From assembly GCF_001514265.1 (NCBI RefSeq), contig NZ_KQ948988.1, forward strand, positions 441,395 through 505,394: DNA of 64,000 nucleotides, in the 5' to 3' direction. The notes under the pieces were generated by a model that saw only the letters and a program-made list of their open reading frames with translations, made no database searches and was not told the DNA's origin. This document shows positions 36,598 through 45,104 of this stretch, piece after piece. Position 1 is the first letter of the stretch, and each line of letters opens with the position of its first letter. Position numbers and translations under genes: made by a program. The stretch is from Streptomyces resistomycificus (GTDB lineage: Bacteria > Actinomycetota > Actinomycetes > Streptomycetales > Streptomycetaceae).

Positions 36598-36909
36598 ATG
36601 GTGCGACGAGAGCGCGTGACGAAGAGACGGCCTCCCTTCGGCATGCCGAGAGGCATCGTCCTGCTGGCGACGCCGGACGGCTGGCGCCACAGTGTTCTCA
36701 CCGAGGAAGGCGGGATGTTCTGCGGACGCCTTGCCGACGTGGCGGCCGACACCGACCCAGCCGAGGCACAGGCCGCCGTGGCTGCCATGGTGGTGGGGCT
36801 CGCACACGACTTCCACGACGCTGACCTCGATGTGACCTGGGATCCGCCCCGGGAGCCCGGGTCCTGGACAGCTCAGGTCACCGTTGCCACGACCCCACCG
36901 AGCGCCTGA
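36598..36909 (+). CDS. Hypothetical protein
   Basis: 103 aa from ATG 36598 (a TTG at 36586 in frame is less likely). It begins MVRRERVTKRRPPFGMPRG, then a mixed domain (VLLATPDGWRHSVLTEEGG, AVAAMVVGLAHDFHDADLDV, WTAQVTVATTPPSA end). No known motif, signal or membrane segment. Flanks of about 250 bp without genes suggest a stand-alone transcript. Confidence 0.55.
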   Translation: MVRRERVTKRRPPFGMPRGIVLLATPDGWRHSVLTEEGGMFCGRLADVAADTDPAEAQAAVAAMVVGLAHDFHDADLDVTWDPPREPGSWTAQVTVATTPPSA

Positions 36910-36924
36910 AGTCAAACGACAAGC

Positions 36925-37047
36925 TTACGGAAAGCCGGGTGTGCCGCCGCAGCAGGCGACGGTTTGGGTCTGGTCGGAGCCGGCGAGGGGTGCTGCCGCG
37001 AGCACCGCGGTCAGTGCCACGAACAAGCCGAGTATGGCTTTGCGCAT
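36925..37047 (-). CDS. Secreted 40-residue micropeptide with a Cys-Cys core
   Basis: Small gene with a strong ribosome site (GGGAGAAGCA-ATG 37047). It encodes a Sec signal peptide (MRKAILGLFVALTAVLAAAP) and then about 18 residues containing ACCGGTPGFP at the C-terminus. It lies directly downstream of the I36-like secreted protein gene, in the same direction, after a strong hairpin. No known family was recognised; a signalling or bacteriocin-like peptide is possible but unsupported beyond the layout. Confidence 0.55.
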   Translation of the reverse strand: MRKAILGLFVALTAVLAAAPLAGSDQTQTVACCGGTPGFP

Positions 37048-37078
37048 TGCTTCTCCCGGTCTAAGGGGGGCGACGGAA

Positions 37079-37120
37079 CGGCGCTGGGGGCTCCGGCCAT
37101 TGCCGGAGCCCCCAGCGCCG
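37079..37120 (-). terminator. Strong hairpin terminator of the I36-like gene
   Basis: Perfect 19-bp GC-rich stem with a 4-base loop, 29 bp past the stop of the secreted-protein gene and upstream of the micropeptide gene. Confidence 0.85.
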
Positions 37121-37148
37121 TACACACGGGCCGCGCCCGGAATCGCCG

Positions 37149-37754
37149 TCAGCAGTTCTTGATGCTCCAGACGGGCGTCCAGTAGTAGCGGGAGTTGGAG
37201 CTGTACGGTGCCGGGGTGGCGTCGTAGGCGGATCCGTCCGCACCGAAGAAGATCGCCCTCGTGCCGGGGGTCTGATCGTTGATCCACGACCCCCAGTCTC
37301 CCCACGGCATGCCACGCCTTCCGCATTCGTACCAGCGCAGGGCGTCGCCGTTGAATCCCTCCCGGCTGTAGGCGCAGAACCAGCCACTGTGGACCTGTCC
37401 TTGCAGGCAGGGGTCGAACGCGGCCCGAGAGCTGTCGCCGGACGCGAAGTCCCTCGGGTGCTTCTCTCCGGGCAGGGCGACCATCAGTGTGGCGTCGCCG
37501 CCGAGGTCGATCTCGTTGAGTGCGACCTGTTTCCCGCCGGTCCGCTTCACATATCGGTCGACCTTCGCCTGGAGCGATGTGGTCTGGGCCTTCGTCAGGT
37601 GCGCCTTCGCGGCCTGGTCCGCGAAGGGCTGTCCGGCGCTTGCCGCCGAGACGCGCGTTGTGTCGGAGCCCGGCGCGGCGGTGGCAGCGGTCGCCCCGGT
37701 TCCGAACAGGAGGGCAGCGGTCGCAGTCACGACCGCCAGCATGGGTATGCGCAT
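37149..37754 (-). CDS. Secreted protein, I36 peptidase-inhibitor-like
   Basis: 201 aa with a Sec signal peptide (MRIPMLAVVTATAALLFGTG, cleavage near AAPGS). An Ala/Lys-rich helical segment (about 35-75) is followed by a C-terminal beta/gamma-crystallin-like domain (SGWFCAYSREGFNGDALRWY, GDWGSWINDQTPGTRAIFF, ending SIKNC) resembling inhibitor family I36. Cysteines are spaced for two disulfides. ATG 37754 with GGGGGAA upstream. Exported, perhaps a protease inhibitor or binding protein. Confidence 0.72.
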   Translation of the reverse strand: MRIPMLAVVTATAALLFGTGATAATAAPGSDTTRVSAASAGQPFADQAAKAHLTKAQTTSLQAKVDRYVKRTGGKQVALNEIDLGGDATLMVALPGEKHPRDFASGDSSRAAFDPCLQGQVHSGWFCAYSREGFNGDALRWYECGRRGMPWGDWGSWINDQTPGTRAIFFGADGSAYDATPAPYSSNSRYYWTPVWSIKNC

Positions 37755-38032
37755 GGTGCGTTCCCCCGTTTCTGATGACCCCTCGGATGTCTGGGGGTCA
37801 ATCTGACTTCAGGGTTGTTCGGGACGCATGAGACGAACAAGTCCGAAATCGGCCACTCCGGTTGAAAGTTGAAGGTTGCGACCCTTGGGGCAGCTGCGGC
37901 AGCAGGCTCTCCAACACCGGACACTCCCTGGCAGGGGAGCGCAGCCCGGCAGGGAAACGGGCGCTGCCCGCATCACGGCAGGGCCCGTTGTCAGTGGTGC
38001 CCCTGACCGTGGTTTGGCGGCATTTCTACGGC

Positions 38033-38316
38033 ATGGACCGGATGTACGCCGCCCGCGGAGTCCCTGTCGCCGAACGCGATCCGCTCGGGCAGGGTTTCAG
38101 TCAGAGGACCTCGACTGCCGATTCGGTACGCGAGTTCCGCTGGCCAAGGGCGGCCACCCTCGCGGGATCTTCTCCTCGGCAACAGTGAGCGACCACGTGA
38201 GCTACGAGTCGTGGCTGGAGCGGGAACGATTGATCCTTCTGGACCGCGAGCCCGAGGTGATCGGGGTGGCCTCGCAAGCGGACGACACCGCTGACCTCAT
38301 CGTCCCCAGGGCGTAA
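38033..38316 (+). pseudogene. Decayed TnsA-like endonuclease fragment
   Basis: Remnant of a TnsA-like heteromeric transposase endonuclease. One frame reads SVREFRWPRAATLAG and, after a shift, the next frame reads SSATVSDHVSYESWLERERL and LLDREPEVIGVASQ, the conserved core of these proteins, before ending at 38316. The rest of the catalytic domain is absent. TnsA works with a DDE transposase in Tn7-like elements; no such partner or element end is seen here. Confidence 0.6.
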
Positions 38317-38450
38317 ACCCGTGGGCCTATGCCCCGCGAGTAATCAAACGGTGGGCCGATGCTCCGCGGGAGGGGCACGTGGCAGCGTTCCCCTGTGCCC
38401 ACGGACTAGCCATCGCGGCACGGTTGACGATCCATCACCACGGAGGGCCC

Positions 38451-39656
38451 ATGACCACCACACCGTTCATCAGCCGGAAGGGCATGACGCGCCGCAGCAT
38501 GCTGGGAGCCGCGCTGGCCGCCGGGGCCGCGGTGCCGCTTGCCGCCGTCGGCGGCCCCGCGTGGGCCGAGCCGGCCGCGACACGGTTCATGCTGCCCGTG
38601 CCGACCGGGCCGCACCCGGTGGGCACGGTCCAGCTGCACCTCGTCGACCGGTCGCGTCCGGACGACATCGCGGGCCCTGGGCGTTTCCGCGAGCTGATGG
38701 CCACCGTCTGGTACCCCGCCCGGGACGTCCAGCGGTACCCGGTGGCGCCCTGGATGCCAGCCGGCGCACTTCAGGCGTTCCTCGCCGACGCCGGGTTCGG
38801 CGCTCTGACCCCCCTGGAGCTGCTCACTGCCGGCCACGTGGGCGCTCCGATGCGGCGATCTGGCAGACGGCTGCCCGTCGTCGTGTTCTCGCATGGCGCG
38901 CACAGTCACCAGGGCGACCACACCGTCATGGTCCAAGAGCTCGCCAGCCACGGATACGCAGCTGTGACGGTGGCTCACCAGTACGACACGTACACCGAGT
39001 TCCCCGACGGCCGGATCGCCGTCCCGCTCCGCGACAGGCAGGCGCCGACGCTGCCCGGGGACTTCGCTGCTGACCTGCGCTTCGTCCTCGACTGCGTCGA
39101 GCAGCTCGCCGCCGGGTGCAATCCCGACGTCGACCACAGGGAACTGCCGGCCGGGCTGCTGGGCTCCCTCGACCCGCGGCGCATGGGCGCGTTCGGCTGG
39201 TCGAAGGGCGGGACGGCCACCGCCTGCGCCATGCTCGCGGACGAGCGCATCCGGGCCGGGCTGAGCCTCGACGGCCCGATGCAGATGAACCCGCCACTGG
39301 CCGGCGACTTGGACCGACCGTTCATGATGATGTCCGCCGCGTTCACCCGGGCCACGGATCCCGAGGCCGCCGCATTCTGGTCGCACCTGCGGGGCTGGCG
39401 GCTGGACATTCAGGCCCAGGGCGCCGTCCACGTCTCGTACGGCGACAATGAGGCACTGTTCCCGCAGGTGGCGAAGCTGTTCGGATGGAGCGCGCAGCAG
39501 CTCCAGGAGGTGATCGGCACCCTCGATCCCGACCAGGGGGTGAAGATCCAGCAGGCGTACCCGCTCGCGTTCTTCGACGAGCACCTGCGCCACCGTCGGG
39601 GGCACCTGCTCGACGGGCCGTCCCCGGCCTTCCCAGCAGTGACGTTCCTCCCCTGA
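38451..39656 (+). CDS. Tat-exported alpha/beta hydrolase (PAF-acetylhydrolase-like)
   Basis: 401 aa. A twin-arginine signal (MTRRSMLGAALAAGAAVPLA) precedes a hydrolase with MATVWYPARD, VVVFSHGAHSHQGDH (oxyanion region) and the nucleophile elbow GWSKGG in place of the usual GHSFGG; the catalytic Asp/His follow (SLDGPMQ, GAVHVSYGD). The family includes platelet-activating-factor acetylhydrolases and polyester hydrolases. ATG 38451 has GGAGGG upstream. Outside-cell esterase or lipase, substrate unknown. Confidence 0.85.
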   Translation: MTTTPFISRKGMTRRSMLGAALAAGAAVPLAAVGGPAWAEPAATRFMLPVPTGPHPVGTVQLHLVDRSRPDDIAGPGRFRELMATVWYPARDVQRYPVAPWMPAGALQAFLADAGFGALTPLELLTAGHVGAPMRRSGRRLPVVVFSHGAHSHQGDHTVMVQELASHGYAAVTVAHQYDTYTEFPDGRIAVPLRDRQAPTLPGDFAADLRFVLDCVEQLAAGCNPDVDHRELPAGLLGSLDPRRMGAFGWSKGGTATACAMLADERIRAGLSLDGPMQMNPPLAGDLDRPFMMMSAAFTRATDPEAAAFWSHLRGWRLDIQAQGAVHVSYGDNEALFPQVAKLFGWSAQQLQEVIGTLDPDQGVKIQQAYPLAFFDEHLRHRRGHLLDGPSPAFPAVTFLP

Positions 39657-39662
39657 GTACCC

Positions 39663-39684
39663 GGGACCGCAGCACCGCGGTCCC
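39663..39684 (+). terminator. Hairpin terminator of the hydrolase gene
   Basis: GGGACCGC-N6-GCGGTCCC, perfect 8-bp stem 6 bp after the stop. Confidence 0.7.
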
Positions 39685-39905
39685 TCGCAGGCCCGTCCAA
39701 GGTGACCCGCCCGCGCCGCTGGGTGCGAACAGCCGCTCAGAGGAACCTCTTCAACCGCGCTCGGCCGGCTCTATCACTGCCTCCAGCACGGCGAACGTCC
39801 GACGAGCAGGCTGCCTTCCCCGCACCGTCCTCGACGGTGGAAACGGCGGCCGCCTGACCTGCGGCTACCTTGCTCAGATCACCCACAGCAGTCGATCATT
39901 CAAGG

Positions 39906-40229
39906 ATGAGACCCGAAGTTCAGGCCTTCGTCGCCGATGGCCCCCTCCCCGACTGGGACACCGACGACGAGGAGCTCGTTGACCGCCGATTCCGGCAAAT
40001 CGAGGCCATCTCCGCGCCAGTCACACCCGACGAGGCTCATGCTCTGGCCGGCTGCTTCGGCCCCGATGACTGCTATGGCGTCGCCTGGTCGCTGCTGCAC
40101 CTGATCGAGACCAGCTCAGGACCACTGCCAGCCGTGACACGCCCGGGACCCGACGCCGACGACTGGCATCGCACGCTCTGGAATCGCTGGGGAAACCACG
40201 GACTCACCGACGAGGACTCGACGCCTTAG
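39906..40229 (+). CDS. Small conserved-looking hypothetical protein
   Basis: 107 aa from ATG 39906 (AAGG just upstream). It begins MRPEVQAFVADGPLPDWDTD and contains VTPDEAHALAGCFGPDDCYG, VAWSLLHLIETSSGPLP and HRTLWNRWGNHGL. Acidic, soluble, no known motif. The preceding gap of about 220 bp has only the hydrolase terminator. I do not know its function. Confidence 0.6.
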   Translation: MRPEVQAFVADGPLPDWDTDDEELVDRRFRQIEAISAPVTPDEAHALAGCFGPDDCYGVAWSLLHLIETSSGPLPAVTRPGPDADDWHRTLWNRWGNHGLTDEDSTP

Positions 40230-40382
40230 AACCCTGAGTTGTCTATGCGGTCACAGCACTGGCGATCGGGGGCCGGCCGGAAGCCCGTGCCGGTGAGCGA
40301 CTCGCCTTATCCCGGCACGGGTGAGGGGGAGAGCGCTCCGACGGAGCTGGTCGAGGCGTGGCCCCGGGTTGCTCGGTGCCGC

Positions 40383-40805
40383 TCAGAGCCCGAACAGGCT
40401 CGGATCCGAGGCCAGTTCCTTGAAGTGGTCCCGCGGATTCGCCACCAGCCGGCGTTCCTTGAGGTTCATCAGCCCGCCGACGGCCGTGATCTCGGCCGCC
40501 ACGGTGCCGTCGGTCTTCCGGATCGTCTGGTGCATGCGGAACGTCTTGCCCTCGCCCCACTCGAAGTCGCACGTCACCTCGACCTCGTCGCCCGCCAGTA
40601 ACTCCCGCCGGTAGCGGATGGTGGTCTCCAGGGCCACCGGGCCCACGCCCCTGCCGATGAGGCCCGCCTGGCTGATCCCGGCGGCCCGGAGCAGGGACCA
40701 GCGGGCGTGTTCCGCGTAGTTGATGTACACGCTCTGGTTGAGGTGTCCCTGCACGTCCGTCTCATAGCCACGGACGGTCACCGGGACGGAAAACGGGTCG
40801 GTCAC
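40383..40805 (-). CDS. Hotdog-fold acyl-CoA thioesterase
   Basis: 4-Hydroxybenzoyl-CoA thioesterase/FcbC-YbgC type, 140 aa. VRGYETDVQGHLNQSVYINYAEHARW contains the conserved Asp and the substrate-binding Tyr and Glu; the rest is the single hotdog (GVGPVALETTIRYRRELLAG, MHQTIRKTDGTVAA). GTG 40805 with AAGGGG upstream. Substrate not determined. Confidence 0.9.
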   Translation of the reverse strand: MTDPFSVPVTVRGYETDVQGHLNQSVYINYAEHARWSLLRAAGISQAGLIGRGVGPVALETTIRYRRELLAGDEVEVTCDFEWGEGKTFRMHQTIRKTDGTVAAEITAVGGLMNLKERRLVANPRDHFKELASDPSLFGL

Positions 40806-40857
40806 GGCTGCCCCTTCTGATCGTGGATCATCTGATCGACCGATCTTGGCATGCTCA

Positions 40858-41508
40858 TCACGTGCGGCGCGGGGACGCCAGCAGATAGCGGGCGCGCGTG
40901 CGCGGTTCGGTGTGCTCGCCGACCTGCCAGCCCGCTCCCTCCAGCGTGGCCGCGCAGGCCCGCAGCGGGCCGGTGTCCGGCGCGTGCACGGCGACGGCCT
41001 CCGGCTGCGGGGTGGCGCGCACCCGGTACCCCTCGGACTCGCGTCCCGACGGCCGGTGGCCCGCCGCCTCCAGGGCGAGCGCCGCCGCCTGCACCAGGTG
41101 CGCGCGCTCCCAGCCGCACGGCCGGTCCACGGAACCGTCCGGATTGGTCATCCTGCGCAGCTCCAGCAGCCCCTGCCAGGCGCTGTGCACCTCGCGGTCG
41201 CGGCCCGGCCCGGCCTCCGGCTCCTCTGCGTCACCGATGCGGGCGGCGAAGACACCGGCCGCCGGACGCGGCTCGACGGAGGCGGCGGATTCCGGGGACG
41301 CCGGGGACACCGGGGATTCCGGAGGCGTGTCCCGTATCCGATGTCCCGCGGGCGTCAGGAAGTGGTCGTGCGGCGGCCGCGGGTGGCGGAAGGCGAGCCC
41401 CCGCTTCACCAGCGCCGCGAGCTGCGTCTCCGTCCCTTTCAGCCGCCCGGTGACCGGTTCGGCCGCGTCGATGACACGCCGCTGCGCTGCGGTGGGCGGT
41501 CGGGTCAC
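40858..41508 (-). CDS. Hypothetical protein
   Basis: 216 aa. GTG 41508 is chosen because GGGAGGAG lies 6 bases upstream; a longer frame to 41577 lacks such a site. The N-terminus (TAAQRRVIDAAEPVTGRLKG, QLAALVKRGLAFRH, FLTPAGHRIRD) looks like a winged helix. A low-complexity Ser/Pro/Glu linker follows, then WERAHLVQAAALALEAAGHR and a C-terminal ACAATLEGAGWQVGEHTEPR repeat-like unit. Perhaps DNA-binding; no firm family. Confidence 0.7.
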   Translation of the reverse strand: MTRPPTAAQRRVIDAAEPVTGRLKGTETQLAALVKRGLAFRHPRPPHDHFLTPAGHRIRDTPPESPVSPASPESAASVEPRPAAGVFAARIGDAEEPEAGPGRDREVHSAWQGLLELRRMTNPDGSVDRPCGWERAHLVQAAALALEAAGHRPSGRESEGYRVRATPQPEAVAVHAPDTGPLRACAATLEGAGWQVGEHTEPRTRARYLLASPRRT

Positions 41509-41588
41509 GGCGTGCTCCTCCCGGTGAACGGCCTGCTCGAAGCGGTCCGATCCGCCGCCCGGGGCGGATGCGATCAACCTCTACGAGA

Positions 41589-42188
41589 CTACGACGGCGG
41601 TCTGACATTCCACCCGGCGATCACCGGCCGCCCGTGCTCCGTGCCCAGCCGGCACACCGTTCCGGTCGCCAGCTGGAACAGTGCCCCGCCGGACGGCGGC
41701 AGCCCCAGCCGTCGGGCGGTGAGGACCCGCAGGAAGTGCCCGTGAGCCACCAGGACGACCACGCCCTCGGTGTTGGCGAGCGCCGCGTCCACCTTGGCGA
41801 GCATCCGGTCGGCCCGCTCGCCCACCTGCTCCGGGCTCTCCCCCGGACGGTCCGGCGGCCCGGGCGCGACCCCGTCCGTGAACAGGAACCAGTCCGGCCG
41901 GGTGCGCTGGATCTCCACGGTGGTGATGCCCTCGTACCCGCCGTAGTCCCATTCCCGCAGGTCGGGATCGATCCGCACGTCGTGCAGCCCGACCAGCTCG
42001 GCGGTCTCCCGCGCCCGTTGCAGCGGGCTGACGAACGCGGCCCCGATCCGGTGCGAGCGGATCAGGGGCACCAGGCCGCGCGCCTCCTGCCGCCCGCGTT
42101 CCGTCAGCGGCACGTCCGTGCGGCCGGTGTGCCGTCCGGACCGCGACCACGCGGTCTCGCCATGCCGGACCAGGAAGAGATCACCCAT
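41589..42188 (-). CDS. Histidine phosphatase (phosphoglycerate-mutase-like)
   Basis: 199 aa. The catalytic motif is FLVRHGETAWSRSGRHTGRT, with a second His in VVLVAHGHFLRVL and Glu/Arg at EWDYGGYEGI. Acid phosphatase of the histidine-phosphatase superfamily; substrate unknown. ATG 42188 follows a TAGCCT -10-like box by 8 bases, so it may be leaderless. Confidence 0.92.
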   Translation of the reverse strand: MGDLFLVRHGETAWSRSGRHTGRTDVPLTERGRQEARGLVPLIRSHRIGAAFVSPLQRARETAELVGLHDVRIDPDLREWDYGGYEGITTVEIQRTRPDWFLFTDGVAPGPPDRPGESPEQVGERADRMLAKVDAALANTEGVVVLVAHGHFLRVLTARRLGLPPSGGALFQLATGTVCRLGTEHGRPVIAGWNVRPPS

Positions 42189-42290
42189 GCGTCACAGGCT
42201 ACGAGCCCACCGCTCGCGGCGGCATTCGCCGAGCCGCTCCCACCGCTCCCGGCTCCCTCCGCCGAGCCGCCCCCACCGCCTGCGTCCACC

Positions 42291-43499
42291 TCACTGCCGA
42301 TACCCGCTGAGGAAGCGCCCGATCCGCCCGATGGCCGCCTCCAGGTCGTCCGCGTAGGGCAGCGTGAGGATGCGGAAGTGGTCGGGGGTGGGCCAGTTGA
42401 ACCCGGTGCCCTGCACCACCTGGATCTTCTCCCGCAGGAGCAGGTCGAGGACGAACTTCTCGTCGTCGTGGATCTTGTGCACCTTGGGGTCGAGGCGCGG
42501 GAACGCGTACAGCGCGCCCTTCGGCTTCACACACGACACGCCCGGGATCTCGTTGAGCTTCTCCCAGGCCACGGTGCGCTGTTCGTGGAGACGCCCGCCG
42601 GGTGTGGTCAGCTCGCGGATCGACTGGCGGCCGCCGAGCGCGGCCTGGATGGCGTACTGCGCGGGCGCGTTGGCGCACAGCCGCATGGAGGCCAGCATCG
42701 TCAGGCCCTCCAGGTAGTTCTTCGCGTGCTGCCGCGGACCCGTGACGACCATCCAGCCCGAGCGGAAGCCGGCCACGCGGTACGTCTTCGACAGTCCGCA
42801 GAAGGTCAGGACGACCAGGTCGGGGGCGAGCGCGGCGGCCGAGTGGTGCACGGCGTCGTCGTACAGGATCTGGTCGTAGATCTCGTCGGCGAAGACCATC
42901 AGGCCGTGCCGCCGGGCGAGGTCGAGGATGCCCTCGACGATCTCCTTCGGGTAGACCGCGCCGGTGGGGTTGTTCGGGTTGATGATGACCACGGCCCGGG
43001 TGCGGTCGGTGATCTTGGACGCCATGTCGTCCAGGTCCGGGTACCAGTCGGCCTGTTCGTCGCAGAGGTAGTGGACCGCCTTGCCGCCCGCGAGGGTCGT
43101 CACGGCCGTCCAGAGGGGGAAGTCCGGGGCGGGGATGAGGATCTCGTCGCCGTCCTCGATCAGCGCCTGGACGGCCATGGAGACCAGCTCGGAGACGCCG
43201 TTGCCGAGGAAGACGTCGTCGACGCCTACCTCGAGACCGAGCGTCTGGTAGCGCCCGGCCACAGCCCGGCGGGCGGAGAGGATGCCACGGGAGTCGGTGT
43301 AGCCGTGCGCCTGCGGCAGCATGCGGATCATGTCCTGGAGGATCTCCTCCGGCGCCTCGAAGCCGAACAGCGCGGGGTTGCCGGTGTTGAGGCGAAGCAC
43401 GCTGTGGCCCGCCTCCTCCAGCGCGTTGGCGTGCTCGATCACCGGGCCGCGGATCTCGTAACAGACCTCGCTCAGCTTGCTCGACTGCCGGAACTCCAT
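42291..43499 (-). CDS. PLP-dependent aminotransferase
   Basis: Class I/II aminotransferase (alanine/valine-type AlaA-like), 402 aa. Motifs: LRLNTGNPALFGFEAPEEI, GNGVSELVSMAVQALIEDGD, VIINPNNPTGAVYPKEI and the PLP lysine in LSKTYRVAGFRSGW. Complete length. It is divergent from the HxlR regulator with two dyads in the gap, suggesting control by that regulator. Probably an alanine or related aminotransferase. Confidence 0.92.
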   Translation of the reverse strand: MEFRQSSKLSEVCYEIRGPVIEHANALEEAGHSVLRLNTGNPALFGFEAPEEILQDMIRMLPQAHGYTDSRGILSARRAVAGRYQTLGLEVGVDDVFLGNGVSELVSMAVQALIEDGDEILIPAPDFPLWTAVTTLAGGKAVHYLCDEQADWYPDLDDMASKITDRTRAVVIINPNNPTGAVYPKEIVEGILDLARRHGLMVFADEIYDQILYDDAVHHSAAALAPDLVVLTFCGLSKTYRVAGFRSGWMVVTGPRQHAKNYLEGLTMLASMRLCANAPAQYAIQAALGGRQSIRELTTPGGRLHEQRTVAWEKLNEIPGVSCVKPKGALYAFPRLDPKVHKIHDDEKFVLDLLLREKIQVVQGTGFNWPTPDHFRILTLPYADDLEAAIGRIGRFLSGYRQ

Positions 43500-43527
43500 G
43501 CGCTTACGCCCCTCCGGTTGTGGTGTT

Positions 43528-43563
43528 ACTTGGTTTTACCAAGTTCGAGCTTGGAAAGTCCAA
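43528..43563. promoter_or_regulatory. Two inverted repeats between the aminotransferase and HxlR genes
   Basis: ACTTGG-N5-CCAAGT (43528-43544) and TTGGA-N3-TCCAA (43551-43563). HxlR proteins usually bind such AT-rich dyads in divergent promoters, so these are probable operators. TAGACT at 43572 could be the -10 box of the HxlR gene. Confidence 0.65.
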
Positions 43564-43585
43564 CAACATGTCTAGACTGCGTCGC

Positions 43586-44227
43586 ATGTCACCTCGCCGA
43601 AGCTACGACCAGTACTGTTCCGCCGCCCGGGCGCTCGACGTCGTCGGCGACCGCTGGACGCTGCTGATCGTCCGGGAGCTCCTGGCCGGTCCGCGCCGCT
43701 ACACCGACCTGCACGCCGACCTGCCGGGCGTCAGCACGGACGTACTCGCCTCTCGGCTGAAGGACATGGAACGGGACGGGCTGACCACCCGGCGCCGGCT
43801 GCCGCCGCCGGGCGCCGCGTACGTCTACGAACTCACCGGGCGCGGAAGGGAGTTGCTGCCCGTGCTGCAGGCGCTCGGCACCTGGGGTCAGGCCGAGCTG
43901 GGCGAGCGGCGGCCCACGGACGCCGTCCGCGCGCACTGGTTCGCGCTGCCGTTGCTGCGCGCGCTGGAGGGCGCGGGGCCCAAGGACGAGGGGCTGGTCG
44001 AAGTCCGGCTGGAGGAGGGGGACTTCCATGTGCGCGTCGGCGCGGAGGGCGGCCCGGTGTACGGCGACGGGCCCGCACCCGGCGAGCCCGACGCCCGGCT
44101 GGTGATGGACACCGACACCTGTACGGCCGTCGGCCGGGGGGAGTTGACCCTGGCCGACGCGATCGGGGGCGGGCGGGTCGAGGTGACCGGCGAGGGCACC
44201 CTGGCGAAGGCGCTGCGCGAGGCGTGA
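43586..44227 (+). CDS. HxlR-family transcriptional regulator
   Basis: 213 aa. The N-terminal HxlR winged helix is clear (YCSAARALDVVGDRWTLLIV, RRYTDLHADLPGVSTDVLAS, ERDGLTTRRRLPPPGAAYVY). It is longer than a plain HxlR protein: residues about 125-213 form an SCP2-like C-terminal domain (VRLEEGDFHVRVGAEGG, GELTLADAIGGGRVEVTG). ATG 43586 lies 9 bases past TAGACT and may be leaderless; ATG 43568 is the alternative. Probably controls itself and the divergent aminotransferase. Confidence 0.88.
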   Translation: MSPRRSYDQYCSAARALDVVGDRWTLLIVRELLAGPRRYTDLHADLPGVSTDVLASRLKDMERDGLTTRRRLPPPGAAYVYELTGRGRELLPVLQALGTWGQAELGERRPTDAVRAHWFALPLLRALEGAGPKDEGLVEVRLEEGDFHVRVGAEGGPVYGDGPAPGEPDARLVMDTDTCTAVGRGELTLADAIGGGRVEVTGEGTLAKALREA

Positions 44228-44230
44228 GAC

Positions 44231-44263
44231 GACAGAAGGCCCGCTGACGGCGGACCTTCTGTC
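44231..44263. terminator. Hairpin terminator
   Basis: GACAGAAGG and CCTTCTGTC arms with a partly paired inner part; shared by the converging HxlR and membrane-protein genes. Confidence 0.75.
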
Positions 44264-44300
44264 ACCACGCCGCCCGCGGGCCTCCTGCCGGAGCGTCGGA

Positions 44301-45104
44301 TCAGGCGCCCGGCGGCACCCGCGAGGGCCGCCCCGCGCCGCGCGTCAGCGCGTACCCGCCGACTCCCGCGAGCGCGGCCAGCGCCCCGCCGAGGGCCGTC
44401 CACACCCAGCGGTCGGACCACCAGCCGGAGGACCAGCCGTCGTCCGGTTCGATGCTGGACAGCACCGCGGAGGCGGACGAACCGTCCTCGTCGTCCGCCG
44501 AGGTGACCGCGATCCCGGGCACCAGCGGCTCGGCCAGCGAGCCGTCGACCGCGGCCGCGCCGCCGACGTCCTTCGAGTCGGCCCGGAGTTCGGCCCGCAC
44601 GGGCAGACCCAGGTCGCCCGTCGTCAGGTCGACGACCGTCAGCCGGACGTAGTACGTCCCGGGCAGCGGGTCGTTCGCCCACGGCTCCGACCAGGCACGG
44701 ACCGTGCGCAGCACGCAGGCCAGTTCCACGGAGCCGGCCCCCGCGGCGGCGGTGCGCGTCTGCGCCCCGTACTGGCAGGCCTGGCGGCGCCGCAGACCGT
44801 CGTACACGTCGACCTGCCAGGTCTCGGCGGCGTGCGCCTCGGGCAGCTTCACCGTCGCCCGCACGGTGGGGCGCTGCCCGGCGTCCGCGGGGAACGACCA
44901 GTACAGGTAGTCACCGGCCGAGCCGTCGGCGGTGGCCGTCTGGCCCTGCTCGATCTCGGTCGCCGTGCGGAAGGAGGTACCCGCCGTGGTGGGGGCCTCG
45001 CTGTCCGTCGAAGCCGAGGGGGACGGCGAGGAGTCGGCCGCCGCCGGGGTGGCCGCGAGGCCGAACATCAGCGCCGCGGCGCCCAGCACACGTGTGATCC
45101 GCAT
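44301..45104 (-). CDS. Exported, membrane-anchored protein, partner of the VWA protein
   Basis: 267 aa from ATG 45104, which overlaps the stop of the VWA gene (ATGA). A signal peptide (MRITRVLGAAALMFGLAATP) is followed by a Ser/Thr-rich stretch, an extracellular beta-rich region resembling bacterial pre-peptidase domains (GDYLYWSFPADAGQRPTVRA, GTYYVRLTVVDL) and one C-terminal membrane segment (WVWTALGGALAALAGVGGYA). It is coupled to the VWA gene; together they look like a cell-surface complex. Confidence 0.78.
   Translation of the reverse strand: MRITRVLGAAALMFGLAATPAAADSSPSPSASTDSEAPTTAGTSFRTATEIEQGQTATADGSAGDYLYWSFPADAGQRPTVRATVKLPEAHAAETWQVDVYDGLRRRQACQYGAQTRTAAAGAGSVELACVLRTVRAWSEPWANDPLPGTYYVRLTVVDLTTGDLGLPVRAELRADSKDVGGAAAVDGSLAEPLVPGIAVTSADDEDGSSASAVLSSIEPDDGWSSGWWSDRWVWTALGGALAALAGVGGYALTRGAGRPSRVPPGA

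Noticed and set aside
37876..38037. Upstream part of the frame that ends in the TnsA-like core
   Set aside because: Arg/Gly-rich translation with no match; only the later segment resembles TnsA.
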